In this document: one piece after another, positions 9,720 to 17,990 of the stretch
How the letters are laid out: each line of letters opens with the position of its first letter
Numbering within the stretch: position 1 is the stretch's first letter
NCBI RefSeq assembly: GCF_006717095.1
Contig: NZ_VFQE01000001.1
Location: 1,240,001 to 1,304,000 of the forward strand
Length of the DNA stretch: 64,000 bases
Origin: Blastococcus colisei
Lineage (GTDB): Bacteria; Actinomycetota; Actinomycetes; Mycobacteriales; Geodermatophilaceae
Reading direction: 5' to 3'
Made by a program: the position numbers and the translations under genes
Notes under the pieces: generated by a model
The model's database searches: none
The model's input: the letters and a program-made list of their open reading frames with translations, nothing else
Told to the model about the DNA's origin: nothing

Positions 9720-10760
9720 ATGACTCGCCCTCGCCCGCTCGTCCCCAAGGGCGACCCCGCCGACACCGTGAAGGTGGTCGGGGAGTTCGGGGTGATCGAC
9801 CGCGTGCTCGCCCAGGCCGGCACCGCACGGGCGGCGCAGGTGGGACCCGGGGACGACGCCGCGGTCCTCCGCACCCCGGACCGGCGGGTGGTCGCGACCA
9901 CCGACGTCCTCGTGGAGGGCCGGCACTTCCGGCGCGACTGGTCGTCGGCCGAGGACATCGGGCACAAGGCGGCGGCGGCCAACCTGGCCGACGTCGCCGC
10001 CATGGGCGGGGTGGCGACGGCGCTGCTGGTGGGCCTCGCCTGTCCCTCGTCCACCCAGACGGCCTGGCTGGAGGGCGTGGCGGCGGGCCTGGCGGCGGAG
10101 TGCGCCCCGCTGGGTGCGGCCGTGGTGGGCGGCGACCTGGTGGCCTCGGCCGCCGACAGCGCGTCCGTCGTCCTCTCGGTGACCGCGCTGGGGGACCTCG
10201 GTGGGCGGGCTCCCGTCCTGCGCTCGGGCGCCCGGTCCGGGGACGTCGTCGCGCTGGCCGGCCGCCTCGGCTGGTCGGCCTGCGGTCTCGCCGTCCTGCG
10301 CCGGGGGTTCAGCAGCCCGATCGCGGTGGTGGCCGCGCACCGTCGGCCCACCCCGCCGTACGCGGCCGGCCCGGGGGCGGCCGAGGCCGGGGCGACCGCG
10401 ATGTGCGACGTCAGCGACGGCCTGCTCGCCGATCTCGGCCACATCGCCGCCGCCAGCGCGGCCGTCGTCGACGTGGACCGGGCGGCGCTGGTGCGGGCCT
10501 GCCTGGAGCCGGCCGGGCCGCTGCAGCAGGTCGGCTCGGCGCTGGGGGTGGATCCGCTGGCCTGGGTGCTCACCGGGGGCGAGGACCATGCCCTCGTGGC
10601 CACCTTCCCGGCACGCACGCCGCTGCCGGTGGGCTGGACGCCGATCGGCGTGGTGCGCAAGAGCGGCCGCAAGCAGGGCGTGCTGGTGGACGGCGAGCCG
10701 GCCGCGGACGTCGTCCGGGCGGTCGGGGCGGAGGGAGCGGGTCATGTGCACTTCAGCTAG
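9720..10760 (+). CDS. thiL: thiamine-monophosphate kinase
   Basis: Phosphorylates thiamine monophosphate to thiamine pyrophosphate, 346 aa. The PurM-like fold is marked by VGPGDDAAVL (41-50), TTDVLVEGRHF, and MCDVSDGLLADLG. ATG 9720 follows a GGAAGGGAA ribosome binding site. No other thiamine gene or TPP riboswitch is nearby. The gene overlaps the following acetyltransferase by 17 bp. The thiL position between ddl and the DAK2/recG genes matches mycobacteria. Certain assignment. Confidence 0.95.
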   Translation: MTRPRPLVPKGDPADTVKVVGEFGVIDRVLAQAGTARAAQVGPGDDAAVLRTPDRRVVATTDVLVEGRHFRRDWSSAEDIGHKAAAANLADVAAMGGVATALLVGLACPSSTQTAWLEGVAAGLAAECAPLGAAVVGGDLVASAADSASVVLSVTALGDLGGRAPVLRSGARSGDVVALAGRLGWSACGLAVLRRGFSSPIAVVAAHRRPTPPYAAGPGAAEAGATAMCDVSDGLLADLGHIAAASAAVVDVDRAALVRACLEPAGPLQQVGSALGVDPLAWVLTGGEDHALVATFPARTPLPVGWTPIGVVRKSGRKQGVLVDGEPAADVVRAVGAEGAGHVHFS

Positions 10761-11328
10761 CAGGGCCACGTCGGCCGAGCGGCCGGCTACGGCGGGGCGG
10801 TCCTTCCGGACGGAAGGCGAGCTACGGGACGGGACGGCGGCGACCCTGCGGGCGCTGCCCTACGACGACCCGTTGGCGCAGTACCTGGTGGAGGCCGTCC
10901 AGCAGGAGTACGTGCAGCGCTACGGCGGACGGGACGCGGCCGTGGTGGACCCTGCGGAGTTCCTCCCGCCGCGCGGGATCTTCCTCGTCGTCGAGGTGGA
11001 CGGCGTCCCGGCCGGGTGCGGTGCCTGGCGGGCGCTGCCGTCGGGGGCGGCCGAGATCAAGCGGGTGTACGTCGAGCCGGCCTTCCGGCGGCGCGGCGTC
11101 GCCCGGCTGGTCGTCGCCGCGCTGGAGGAGGGCGCGGCGGCGGCGGGACACCGGCAGGTGGTGCTCAACTCCGGCCGGGAGCAACCCGAGGCGCTGACGC
11201 TCTACGCCGCGCTGGGCTACCGGCCGGTGCCCGGCTACGGCGTGTACGCGTGCGCGCCTGATGCCGTCTTCCTGGGCCGGTCGCTGACCACGGCGAGCGA
11301 GCAGGAGGAGCCGTCGTGGGCGTCGTGA
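10744..11328 (+). CDS. GNAT family N-acetyltransferase
   Basis: A 194-aa protein with a GNAT core: GIFLVVEVDGVPAGCGAWR (strands 2-3), the acetyl-CoA loop FRRRGVARLV (R/Q-x-x-G-x-A type) and the C-terminal ALTLYAALGYRPVPGYGVY. Substrate is unknown. The start ATG 10744 lies within the last codons of thiL and is preceded by GGAGGGAG, so the first ~25 residues are variable linker. It in turn overlaps the cytidylate-kinase-like gene by 13 bp, which makes a thiL-GNAT-kinase operon. Confidence 0.82.
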   Translation: MCTSASRATSAERPATAGRSFRTEGELRDGTAATLRALPYDDPLAQYLVEAVQQEYVQRYGGRDAAVVDPAEFLPPRGIFLVVEVDGVPAGCGAWRALPSGAAEIKRVYVEPAFRRRGVARLVVAALEEGAAAAGHRQVVLNSGREQPEALTLYAALGYRPVPGYGVYACAPDAVFLGRSLTTASEQEEPSWAS

Positions 11329-11945
11329 CGATCTCGGCGGCCTACGGGGCGGCCGGGGCCGAGGTGGCGCCGGCCGTGGCGCGCCGGCTCGGGTTGCCCT
11401 TCCACGACCGGGCGATCCCGGCCCAGGTCGCGGGACGGCTCGGCGTGCCGGTCGAGGAGGCCGAGGCCAACGACGAGACGGTGGTGCGGGGACTCTGGCG
11501 GCTGGTGGCGTCGCTCGGCACCATGCCCGACCCCGTCGGCGGCGTCCTGCCGGCGTCCGCGCTGCCCGACGCGCGGACCTACCGGGAGCAGACCGAGCGG
11601 GTGCTGGCCGAGATCGCCTCCGGGAACGGGGGAGTGGTCCTGGGCCGGGCCGGGGCGATGGTGCTCCGCGACCGGCCGGACGTCCTGCACGTGCGCCTCG
11701 ACGGGCCGCGCGACCGCAGGTTCCAGGCGGCCGTCGCGCGGTCGGGGCGCCCGCCGGAGGAGGTGCGCCGGGAGATGGAGATGAACGACCGCTCCCGCGA
11801 GGCCTACGTGCGGCACTTCTACCGCTGTGACCCGGCGTCGCCGCGGCACTACCACCTGGTCGTCGACGGGACTGCGCTGCCGGTGGAGACGGTGGTCGAC
11901 CTCGTGGTGACGGCGGCGCGAGCGCGAGGGATCGGCGCGAGCTGA
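11316..11945 (+). CDS. cytidylate kinase-like protein with altered P-loop
   Basis: A 209-aa protein resembling the cytidylate-kinase-like family (Cytidylate_kin2). The start TISAAYGAAGAEVAPAVARR aligns with the P-loop region, but the canonical GSGKGT is replaced by GAAGAEV without the lysine, so ATP binding may be changed or lost. Other family features remain: LGLPFHDRAI, GNGGVVLGRAGAMVL, the arginine-rich lid DRRFQAAVARSGRP, and RDPxSP-like CDPASPRHYHLVVDG. Its role is unknown. It ends the thiL operon; a nested palindrome follows at 12002-12065. Confidence 0.75.
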   Translation: MGVVTISAAYGAAGAEVAPAVARRLGLPFHDRAIPAQVAGRLGVPVEEAEANDETVVRGLWRLVASLGTMPDPVGGVLPASALPDARTYREQTERVLAEIASGNGGVVLGRAGAMVLRDRPDVLHVRLDGPRDRRFQAAVARSGRPPEEVRREMEMNDRSREAYVRHFYRCDPASPRHYHLVVDGTALPVETVVDLVVTAARARGIGAS

Positions 11946-12001
11946 ACTGCGCGAGCCGGTCGAGCCCGTGGTGGCACGGCGGCGTCGCGCATGGCCCCCC
12001 T

Positions 12002-12065
12002 CTTGCGGTGGTCCCTCCGCGCTTGCGGCGCTGCACCGCCGCAAGAGCGGATGAAGCACCGCAAG
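12002..12065. repeat. nested palindrome between convergent genes
   Basis: Inner hairpin: CTTGCGGCG (12022-12030), loop CTGCAC, CGCCGCAAG (12037-12045). Outer pair: CTTGCGGTG (12002-12010) with CACCGCAAG (12057-12065). Both 9-bp arms are perfect and are near-copies of one another. It lies between the ends of the cytidylate-kinase-like gene and the MOSC gene. It could be a bidirectional terminator or a REP-like element; there is no T-tract on the plus strand. Confidence 0.7.
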
Positions 12066-12080
12066 ACCTTGTCGACTGCG

Positions 12081-12602
12081 CTAGACGCGATCGAGGGCTA
12101 CGTGCGGGCCGGCCGGTCGTCGGACGGCGATCGCGGCGCCCGGCCGGACGGTCCCGCCGGTGATCACCACTGCCATGACACCGGCCTTGCGCACCACGCT
12201 CCCGTCGGCGGCACGGCCGACGACCTCCTTCAGCAGACCGGGACGGAAGTCCTCGATCTGCCGACACGGATTGCGCAGGCCGGTCAGCTCCACCACGGCG
12301 TGCTCGCCCAGTCGCAGGCGGGTCGCGCGCGGCAGGGACAGGAGATCGAGGTCGCTGGTCATGACGTTCTCGCCGAGCTGACCCGGCTCGACCTCGAAGC
12401 CGGCCGCGGCCAGCTCCGCGAGCAGTTCCGCCGGGATCAGGTGCACCTGCCGCAGGTTGGGCTGCGTCGGATCGACGGCGACGCGGGATCGGTGCTGGAC
12501 GGTCGTGCCGGCATGTGCGTCACCCTCCACCCCGAGACCGGCGACGAGCCGGATCTCGGCGGCGGGCTGCTTGCTGAAGCGGTGTACGACGTCCCGGGAC
12601 AC
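12081..12602 (-). CDS. MOSC domain-containing protein
   Basis: MOSC domains bind the molybdenum cofactor or carry sulfur for it. Visible are HRFSKQ, LVAGLGVEGDAHAG, PNLRQVHLI, LGENV, and GLRNPCRQIEDF with the conserved cysteine that would bear the persulfide. The frame is open to ATG 12695, but that stretch translates the rpmB terminator hairpin, so I prefer an internal GTG at 12602 (173 aa). A non-standard start somewhat upstream of this, for example just after the hairpin, cannot be excluded because RPRVIAVS also fits the family. No molybdenum gene lies nearby. Confidence 0.8.
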   Translation of the reverse strand: MSRDVVHRFSKQPAAEIRLVAGLGVEGDAHAGTTVQHRSRVAVDPTQPNLRQVHLIPAELLAELAAAGFEVEPGQLGENVMTSDLDLLSLPRATRLRLGEHAVVELTGLRNPCRQIEDFRPGLLKEVVGRAADGSVVRKAGVMAVVITGGTVRPGAAIAVRRPAGPHVALDRV

Positions 12603-12648
12603 CGCGATGACACGAGGACGGGTGCCGACGGCCTCGGGCGCACGCGAA

Positions 12649-12679
12649 GAAGCCCGGAGGTGGGTGACCTCCGGGCTTC
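12649..12679 (-). terminator. rho-independent terminator of rpmB
   Basis: A perfect 13-bp stem (GAAGCCCGGAGGT, 12649-12661, with its complement 12667-12679) and a 5-base loop, 24 bp after the rpmB stop. On the minus strand it is followed by TTCG rather than a long T-tract. Confidence 0.8.
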
Positions 12680-12702
12680 CCTGACTCAGGTTCACGCCTC
12701 GA

Positions 12703-12894
12703 TCAGGCGCGCACGACCTTGCCGGCGCGGATGCACGACGTGCACGCGTTGATCCGGCGACGGTTGCCGGGGGCGATCAGCGCCCGCACGGACTGGATGT
12801 TCGGGTTCCACCGGCGCGGCGTGCGGCGGTGCGAGTGCGACACCGACATACCGAAACCGGGGCCCTTGCCACACACATCGCACACGGCAGCCAC
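12703..12894 (-). CDS. rpmB: 50S ribosomal protein bL28, zinc-binding form
   Basis: 63 aa: MAAVCDVCGKG.., ..SHSHRRTPRRWNPNIQ.., ending in ..CTSCIRAGKVVRA. The two CxxC pairs (C5/C8 and C51/C54) mark the zinc-binding (C+) paralogue. Actinobacteria with a second, cysteine-free copy induce it under Zur control when zinc is short; whether this genome has one cannot be seen. The start GTG 12894 gives the standard length. Translated alone on the minus strand, it is divergent from the DAK2 gene and followed by a strong terminator. Confidence 0.96.
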   Translation of the reverse strand: MAAVCDVCGKGPGFGMSVSHSHRRTPRRWNPNIQSVRALIAPGNRRRINACTSCIRAGKVVRA

Positions 12895-12965
12895 GGTTGA
12901 ATCACTCCCAGAGAATCGTTCACAGACGGCGGGGCAAGGCAGCACCCGCAGCAAGACCGTCCAGC

Positions 12966-12995
12966 AGTCTAACCGCTCGCGACGGGCCGTGTCGC
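12966..12995 (-). promoter_or_regulatory. candidate promoter of rpmB
   Basis: Reading on the minus strand, GCGACA (12995-12990), an 18-bp spacer and TAGACT (12971-12966) resemble a housekeeping promoter, giving a leader of about 65 nt before the GTG at 12894. Found by eye only. Confidence 0.4.
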
Positions 12996-13068
12996 CAGGC
13001 CCCTCCGCGGTTCGCCCGGCACGGAGGGGCGATCCCGTCTGACGACCGGTCCTGTCGGTTCCCACAGG

Positions 13069-13074
13069 TACCCT
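13069..13074 (+). promoter_or_regulatory. -10 element of the DAK2-domain gene, probable leaderless transcript
   Basis: TACCCT fits TANNNT and is followed after 6 nt by the GTG at 13081 with no Shine-Dalgarno. Confidence 0.4.
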
Positions 13075-13080
13075 CCGGCC

Positions 13081-14700
13081 GTGGTGGAGGCGCTGGACGA
13101 CGCCGCGGTCGGGCAGTGGTACCGGACCGCGGTCGAGGTCCTGTCCGAGTCCCGCGGCCGGCTGGACGACCTCAACGTCTTTCCCGTGCCCGACGGCGAC
13201 ACCGGCACCAATCTCCTCCTCACCGCCCGGGCGGCCGTGGCGGCGCTCGACGCCGAGCAACGGCGCACGACCGAGTCCGCGTGGTCGGTCCTCGCCCGCG
13301 GGGCCGTCCTCGGCGCCCGTGGCAACTCCGGCACGATCCTCGCCCAGCTGTTGCGCGGCCTGGCCGACCAGCTCGCCGGGCAGGCCCCCGCTGACGGTCC
13401 CGTCTTCGCGGCCGCGCTGCAGAAAGCGGCCGACACCGCGTACGGCGCGGTGGCCGATCCGGAGGAAGGCACCTTCCTCACCGTCGCGCGCGCCGCGGGT
13501 GAGGCCGCCGTCGCGGCGGTCGACGCGGGGCGGACGGCGCTCGCCGACGTCGTCCGTGCCGCTGCCGACGGCGCCCGGGTCGCCCTCGAGGCAACCCCCT
13601 CCCAGCTGGCAGTCCTGCGCGAGGCCGGTGTGGTCGACGCCGGCGGCGCCGGCCTCTGCCTGGTCCTCGACGCCCTGGTGACGACGGTGACCGGCGTGGA
13701 GCCGGCGCGCCCGCCGCTGGCCCGCCGCGACCGGTTCGACAAGCGGGGCCACAAGCACTCGGGGGAACACCTCCCGCACGCACCGCCGGCCGGTCCGGGC
13801 AGCGAGGTGCAGTTCCTGCTGGCCGACGCCGACGAGGAGTCCGTGGCCCGCCTGCACGAGCGTCTGGCCGGCCTCGGCGACAGCCTCGTCGTCGTGGGTG
13901 TCGACACCCCGACCGGCCGGGAGTGGAACGTCCACGTCCACGTCGCCGACGTCGGCGCCGCCATCGAGGCCGGCATCGAGGCCGGCCGGCCGTACCGGAT
14001 CTCGGTGACCCCGCTCGCTCCCGTCCAGCCCAGCGCCCCGGTCCCCGGCACCCGGGCGGTGGTGGCCGTCGTCTCCAGCGAGGGGCTGGCCGGGTTGTTC
14101 GGCGGCGAGGGCGTCCGGGTCGTCACCTGCGGCCCCGACGGCGTGCGGGAGGACGACGTCCTGGAGGAGGTCCTCGGCTCCGCCGCCCACGAGGTGGTGC
14201 TGCTGCCGAACGACCCCGAGCTGATCCCCATCGCCGCACGCGCCGCGACCCGTGCGCGCGAGGCCGGGCGGGACGTCGGCGTCATCCCGACGAGGTCGCC
14301 GGTGCAGGCACTGGCCGCGATCGCGGTGTCCGACCCCGCGCGCCGGTTCGGTGACGACGTGATCGCGATGGCCGAGGCCGCGGCCGCGACCCGCTGGGCC
14401 GAGGTCACCGTCGCCGAGCAGGAGGCCCTGACGTCGGCCGGTCTGTGCCAGGCCGGTGACGCGCTCGGCTCCGCCGAGGGCGACGTGGTGGTCGTCGGCA
14501 GGGAGCTGGCCGCCGTCGCGTGCGAGCTCCTCGACCGGCTGCTGTCGGCCGGTGGCGAGATGGCGACGCTGCTCGTGGGCGAGGACGACCAGCTCGGCGA
14601 CACCGTCTGCCGGCACCTCGCCACGGCCCACCCCACCATCGAGGTGAGCCGGTACGGGGGCGGCCCCGGCCACATCCCCCTGCAGGTCGGCGTCGAGTGA
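13081..14700 (+). CDS. DAK2 (DhaL) domain protein, FakA/YloV-like
   Basis: 539 aa. The N-terminal DhaL domain carries NVFPVPDGDTGTN (about 36-48), the ATP/Mg-binding aspartates, and GARGNSGTILAQLLRGLA. A middle region and a DegV-related C-terminal domain follow (VVVVGRELAAVACELLDRL, GGEMATLLVG), as in FakA of Firmicutes, which phosphorylates fatty acids bound to FakB. A fatty-acid kinase role is inferred from this architecture. In mycobacteria the same gene sits just upstream of recG, as here. The start GTG 13081 appears leaderless. The next gene, recG, begins 19 bp after its stop. Confidence 0.88.
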   Translation: MVEALDDAAVGQWYRTAVEVLSESRGRLDDLNVFPVPDGDTGTNLLLTARAAVAALDAEQRRTTESAWSVLARGAVLGARGNSGTILAQLLRGLADQLAGQAPADGPVFAAALQKAADTAYGAVADPEEGTFLTVARAAGEAAVAAVDAGRTALADVVRAAADGARVALEATPSQLAVLREAGVVDAGGAGLCLVLDALVTTVTGVEPARPPLARRDRFDKRGHKHSGEHLPHAPPAGPGSEVQFLLADADEESVARLHERLAGLGDSLVVVGVDTPTGREWNVHVHVADVGAAIEAGIEAGRPYRISVTPLAPVQPSAPVPGTRAVVAVVSSEGLAGLFGGEGVRVVTCGPDGVREDDVLEEVLGSAAHEVVLLPNDPELIPIAARAATRAREAGRDVGVIPTRSPVQALAAIAVSDPARRFGDDVIAMAEAAAATRWAEVTVAEQEALTSAGLCQAGDALGSAEGDVVVVGRELAAVACELLDRLLSAGGEMATLLVGEDDQLGDTVCRHLATAHPTIEVSRYGGGPGHIPLQVGVE

Positions 14701-14719
14701 CGGACGGGAGGGCGGTTCT

Positions 14720-16921
14720 GTGGCGGTGACCCTCGAGACGCCGCTCGCCCGGGTGCTGGGGCCCAAGACGGCGACGAGCATGGCCGAGCAGCTCTCCCTG
14801 CACACCGTGCGGGACCTCCTGCGCCACTACCCCCGCCGCTACGCCCGCCGGGGGGAGCAGGCCGACCTGGCCGACGTCCAGGTCGGAGACCGCGTCACGG
14901 TCGTGGCCCAGGTCCGCAGCGTCACCACCCGCCCGATGCGCAACCGCAGGGGGAGCCTCACGGAGGTCGTCGTCGGTGACGGCAGCGGCCGGATGAAGCT
15001 GGTGTTCTTCAACCACCGGCACACCAAGCTCGCGGTGAACGCCTGGGGGATGTTCGCCGGCACGGTGGGGGAGTACCGCGGCGAGAAGCAGTTCGCCCAC
15101 CCGGACATGCACCTGCTCGACGGCGACAACAGCGACGACGACTGGGCCCGGGCGCTCATCCCGATCTACCCGGCGACCAAGGACGTCTCGAGCTGGGTGA
15201 TCCAGAAGTCGCTGAAGCTGCTGCTCGGTCCGCAGGCGAACCTCGCCGGCCTGGTCGAGGACCCGCTGCCCGAGGAGATCCGGACCCGGCACGGCATCCT
15301 GCCGCTCGCCGCCGCCCTGCTCGACATCCACCGCCCCACGACGATGGACGACGTCGAGCGCGCCGCCCACCGGCTGAAGTGGGACGAGGCGCTGACCCTG
15401 CAGCTGACCCTCGCCGCCCGCCGCCGGGCCGCGGCACTCGAACCCGGGACGGCCCGCCCGCGGCGCCCGGCCGGGCTGCTCGACGCCGTCGACGCCGCCC
15501 TGCCGTTCGCCCTCACCGAGGGGCAGCGGGCCGTGGGGGAGGAGCTCGCCGCCGAGCTCGACCGCGACCAGCCCATGCATCGGCTGCTGCAGGGCGAGGT
15601 CGGCTCCGGCAAGACCGTCGTCGCCCTGCGCGCCATGGCCCAGGTGGTGGACGCCGGCGGCCAGGCCGCCCTGCTGGCACCCACCGAGGTGCTGGCCGCG
15701 CAGCACGCCCGCGGCATCCGGGAGCTTCTCGGTCCGCTCGGCCGGGCCGGGGAGCTCGACGGCGACCCGTCCGGCACGCGGGTCACCCTGCTCACCGGCT
15801 CGCTCAAGGCGGCCGCGAAGCGGCAGGCCCGCGCGGAGGTCGCCGAGGGCCGTGCGGGCATCGTCGTCGGGACGCACGCCCTGCTGCAGGAGGGCGTGGA
15901 GTTCGCCGACCTCGGGCTGGTGGTGGTCGACGAGCAGCACCGGTTCGGCGTCGAGCAGCGTGACGCCCTGCGGGCCAAGGGCAGCCGGCCGCCGCACGTC
16001 CTGGTCATGACCGCCACGCCCATCCCGCGCACCGTCGCCATGACCGTCTACGGCGACCTGGAGATCTCCACGCTGCGTCAGCTGCCCAGCGGGCGCGGCG
16101 GGGTGTCGAGCTCGGTCGTGCCGGTGAGGGAGAAATCGAACTGGCTCGACCGCGCCTGGGAGCGGCTGCGCGAAGAGGTCGCCGCCGGCCGGCAGGCCTA
16201 CGTCGTCTGTCCGCGGATCGGTGACGAGGCCGATTCCCCGGCGAGGGCCGACGACGAGCCCGACGACGTCGACGGCGCCCCCGAGGAGGAGTCGCGGAGC
16301 GACCGGCGCCCGCCCCTGGCCGTCCTCGACGTCGCCGAAGGCCTGCGCAGCGGCTCGCTGGCCGGACTCCGGCTCGACGTCCTGCACGGCCGGCTGACCG
16401 CGGAGGAGAAGGACGCCCGGATGCGTGCCTTCGGCGCCCGCGAGATCGACGTCCTCGTGGCGACGACGGTGGTCGAGGTCGGCGTCGACGTCCCCAACGC
16501 CACGGTCATGGTCGTCATGGACGCCGACCGGTTCGGGGTCAGCCAGCTGCACCAGCTCCGCGGCCGGGTCGCCCGTGGCAAGCACCCCGGTCTCTGCCTG
16601 CTGGTCACCGATGCGCCGTCCGCCTCGCCGACCGGCCAGCGGCTGGCGGCCGTCGCGGCCACCTCCGACGGCTTCGAGATGGCCCGGCTCGATCTGGAGA
16701 CCCGGCGCGAGGGCGACATCCTGGGCGCGGCCCAGTCCGGCCGCCGGTCGGGGGTACGGCTGCTGTCACTGCTGGCGGACGAAGAGCTGATCGCCGCCGC
16801 GCGAGCCGAGGCTACGGCGCTGCTGGAGACCGAACGCGGCCTGGCCGACCACCCCGGTCTCGCCGCCGAGGTGGCCCGGCTGGCCACCGACGAGCGCGCG
16901 GACTACCTGGAGAAGGCCTGA
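14720..16921 (+). CDS. recG: ATP-dependent DNA helicase RecG
   Basis: Branch-migration helicase that reverses stalled forks and processes Holliday junctions, 733 aa. An N-terminal wedge/OB domain (VGDRVTVVAQVRSVTTRPMR, about 55-75) is followed by two RecA-like helicase domains: Walker A GEVGSGKTVV near 291, the DEQH box near 403, and motif VI in QLRGRVARGK. A short acidic insertion (DEADSPARADDEPDDVD, about 508-524) interrupts the second helicase domain and is common in actinobacterial RecG. GTG 14720 is the start. rsmD follows after 1 bp. Confidence 0.96.
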   Translation: MAVTLETPLARVLGPKTATSMAEQLSLHTVRDLLRHYPRRYARRGEQADLADVQVGDRVTVVAQVRSVTTRPMRNRRGSLTEVVVGDGSGRMKLVFFNHRHTKLAVNAWGMFAGTVGEYRGEKQFAHPDMHLLDGDNSDDDWARALIPIYPATKDVSSWVIQKSLKLLLGPQANLAGLVEDPLPEEIRTRHGILPLAAALLDIHRPTTMDDVERAAHRLKWDEALTLQLTLAARRRAAALEPGTARPRRPAGLLDAVDAALPFALTEGQRAVGEELAAELDRDQPMHRLLQGEVGSGKTVVALRAMAQVVDAGGQAALLAPTEVLAAQHARGIRELLGPLGRAGELDGDPSGTRVTLLTGSLKAAAKRQARAEVAEGRAGIVVGTHALLQEGVEFADLGLVVVDEQHRFGVEQRDALRAKGSRPPHVLVMTATPIPRTVAMTVYGDLEISTLRQLPSGRGGVSSSVVPVREKSNWLDRAWERLREEVAAGRQAYVVCPRIGDEADSPARADDEPDDVDGAPEEESRSDRRPPLAVLDVAEGLRSGSLAGLRLDVLHGRLTAEEKDARMRAFGAREIDVLVATTVVEVGVDVPNATVMVVMDADRFGVSQLHQLRGRVARGKHPGLCLLVTDAPSASPTGQRLAAVAATSDGFEMARLDLETRREGDILGAAQSGRRSGVRLLSLLADEELIAAARAEATALLETERGLADHPGLAAEVARLATDERADYLEKA

Positions 16922-16922
16922 G

Positions 16923-17477
16923 ATGACACGGATCGTCTCGGGGGTCGCCGGAGGACGCCGTCTCAAGGTGCCGCGCACGGGGGTGCGGCCCACCGGTGAC
17001 CGAGCCCGCGAGGCGCTGTTCAACTCCCTCAGCCACCTGGTCGACCTGCACGGCGCCGCGGTGCTCGATCTGTACGCGGGATCGGGCGCCCTCGGACTCG
17101 AAGCGCTGTCCAGAGGTGCGGCGAGCGTCGTCTTCGTGGAGAACGGGCAGGGCGTGCTGCCGGTCCTCAAGGAGAACCTTGCCGCCGTGGGTCTCCCGGG
17201 CGGCCGGGTGGTCACCGGCTCGGTGCCCGGCGTCGTGGCCGGCGCGGCGCCGGCGCGGTTCGACGTCGTCCTCGCCGACCCGCCCTACGCCACACCGGTC
17301 GAGGAGGTGCTCGGCGTGCTCGAGGCGCTGGTGAGCGGCGGCTGGCTGGCGCCGGAGGCGGTGCTGGTGGTCGAGCGGAGCAGCCGCGAGCAGCCCTGGG
17401 AGTGGCCGACACCGCTGATCGGGTTGCGCGACCGCCGCTACGGAGAGGCTCAGCTCCGGTACGGTCGCTCCCCGTGA
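16923..17477 (+). CDS. rsmD: 16S rRNA (guanine(966)-N2)-methyltransferase RsmD
   Basis: 184-aa SAM-dependent methyltransferase. MTRIVSGVAGGRRLKVPRTG..RPTGDRAREALFN is the family N-terminus, VLDLYAGSGALGLEALSRGA is the SAM motif I, and LADPPYATP near 119 is the catalytic DPPY for N2 methylation of guanine. The recG-rsmD-coaD order is conserved in actinobacteria, and the rsmD stop overlaps the coaD start. Confidence 0.96.
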   Translation: MTRIVSGVAGGRRLKVPRTGVRPTGDRAREALFNSLSHLVDLHGAAVLDLYAGSGALGLEALSRGAASVVFVENGQGVLPVLKENLAAVGLPGGRVVTGSVPGVVAGAAPARFDVVLADPPYATPVEEVLGVLEALVSGGWLAPEAVLVVERSSREQPWEWPTPLIGLRDRRYGEAQLRYGRSP

Positions 17478-17959
17478 GGCGTGCTGTCTGCCCGGGGTCC
17501 TTCGACCCGGTGACCAACGGGCACGTCGACGTCATCACCCGGGCCGCCGGCCTCTACGACGAGCTCGTCGTCGCCGTCCTGGTCAACCCCGGCAAGGCCG
17601 GGCTGTTCACCGTCGCCGAGCGCATGGAGCTGCTCCGCGAGGCGGTCGCCGACCTCCCCAACGTGACCGTGGACAGCTTCGAGGGGCTGCTCGTCGACTA
17701 CTGCCGCGCCCACGAGATCCCGGTGATCGTCAAGGGCCTGCGCGCGGTGAGCGATTTCGAGTACGAGCTGCAGATGGCGCAGATGAACCGCGAGCTGGCG
17801 GCGGTCGAGACGCTGTTCGTCCCGACCGCCCCGCAGGTGGGCCATCTCTCCTCGAGCCTGGTCAAGCAGATCGCGAAGTTCGGCGGCGACGTCTCCCGGC
17901 TGGTGCCGAAGGCCGTCGACGACCGGTTGCGCGAGGGCGCGCGGCGGGAGGGCACGTGA
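17474..17959 (+). CDS. coaD: phosphopantetheine adenylyltransferase
   Basis: Penultimate step of coenzyme A synthesis: transfers AMP from ATP to 4'-phosphopantetheine. 161 aa, the family norm. The nucleotidyltransferase motif PGSFDPVTNGH (7-17) and the C-terminal LSSSLVKQI are present, as is KGLRAVSDFEYELQMAQMN. GTG 17474 overlaps the rsmD stop. The next gene starts 31 bp downstream. Confidence 0.97.
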   Translation: MRRAVCPGSFDPVTNGHVDVITRAAGLYDELVVAVLVNPGKAGLFTVAERMELLREAVADLPNVTVDSFEGLLVDYCRAHEIPVIVKGLRAVSDFEYELQMAQMNRELAAVETLFVPTAPQVGHLSSSLVKQIAKFGGDVSRLVPKAVDDRLREGARREGT

Positions 17960-17990
17960 CCGAGCTCGCGAGGGCACGCGGAGACAGAGC

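Noticed and set aside
12603-12695. N-terminal extension of the MOSC protein to ATG 12695
   Set aside because: The added residues translate the rpmB terminator hairpin, and family similarity begins only after it.
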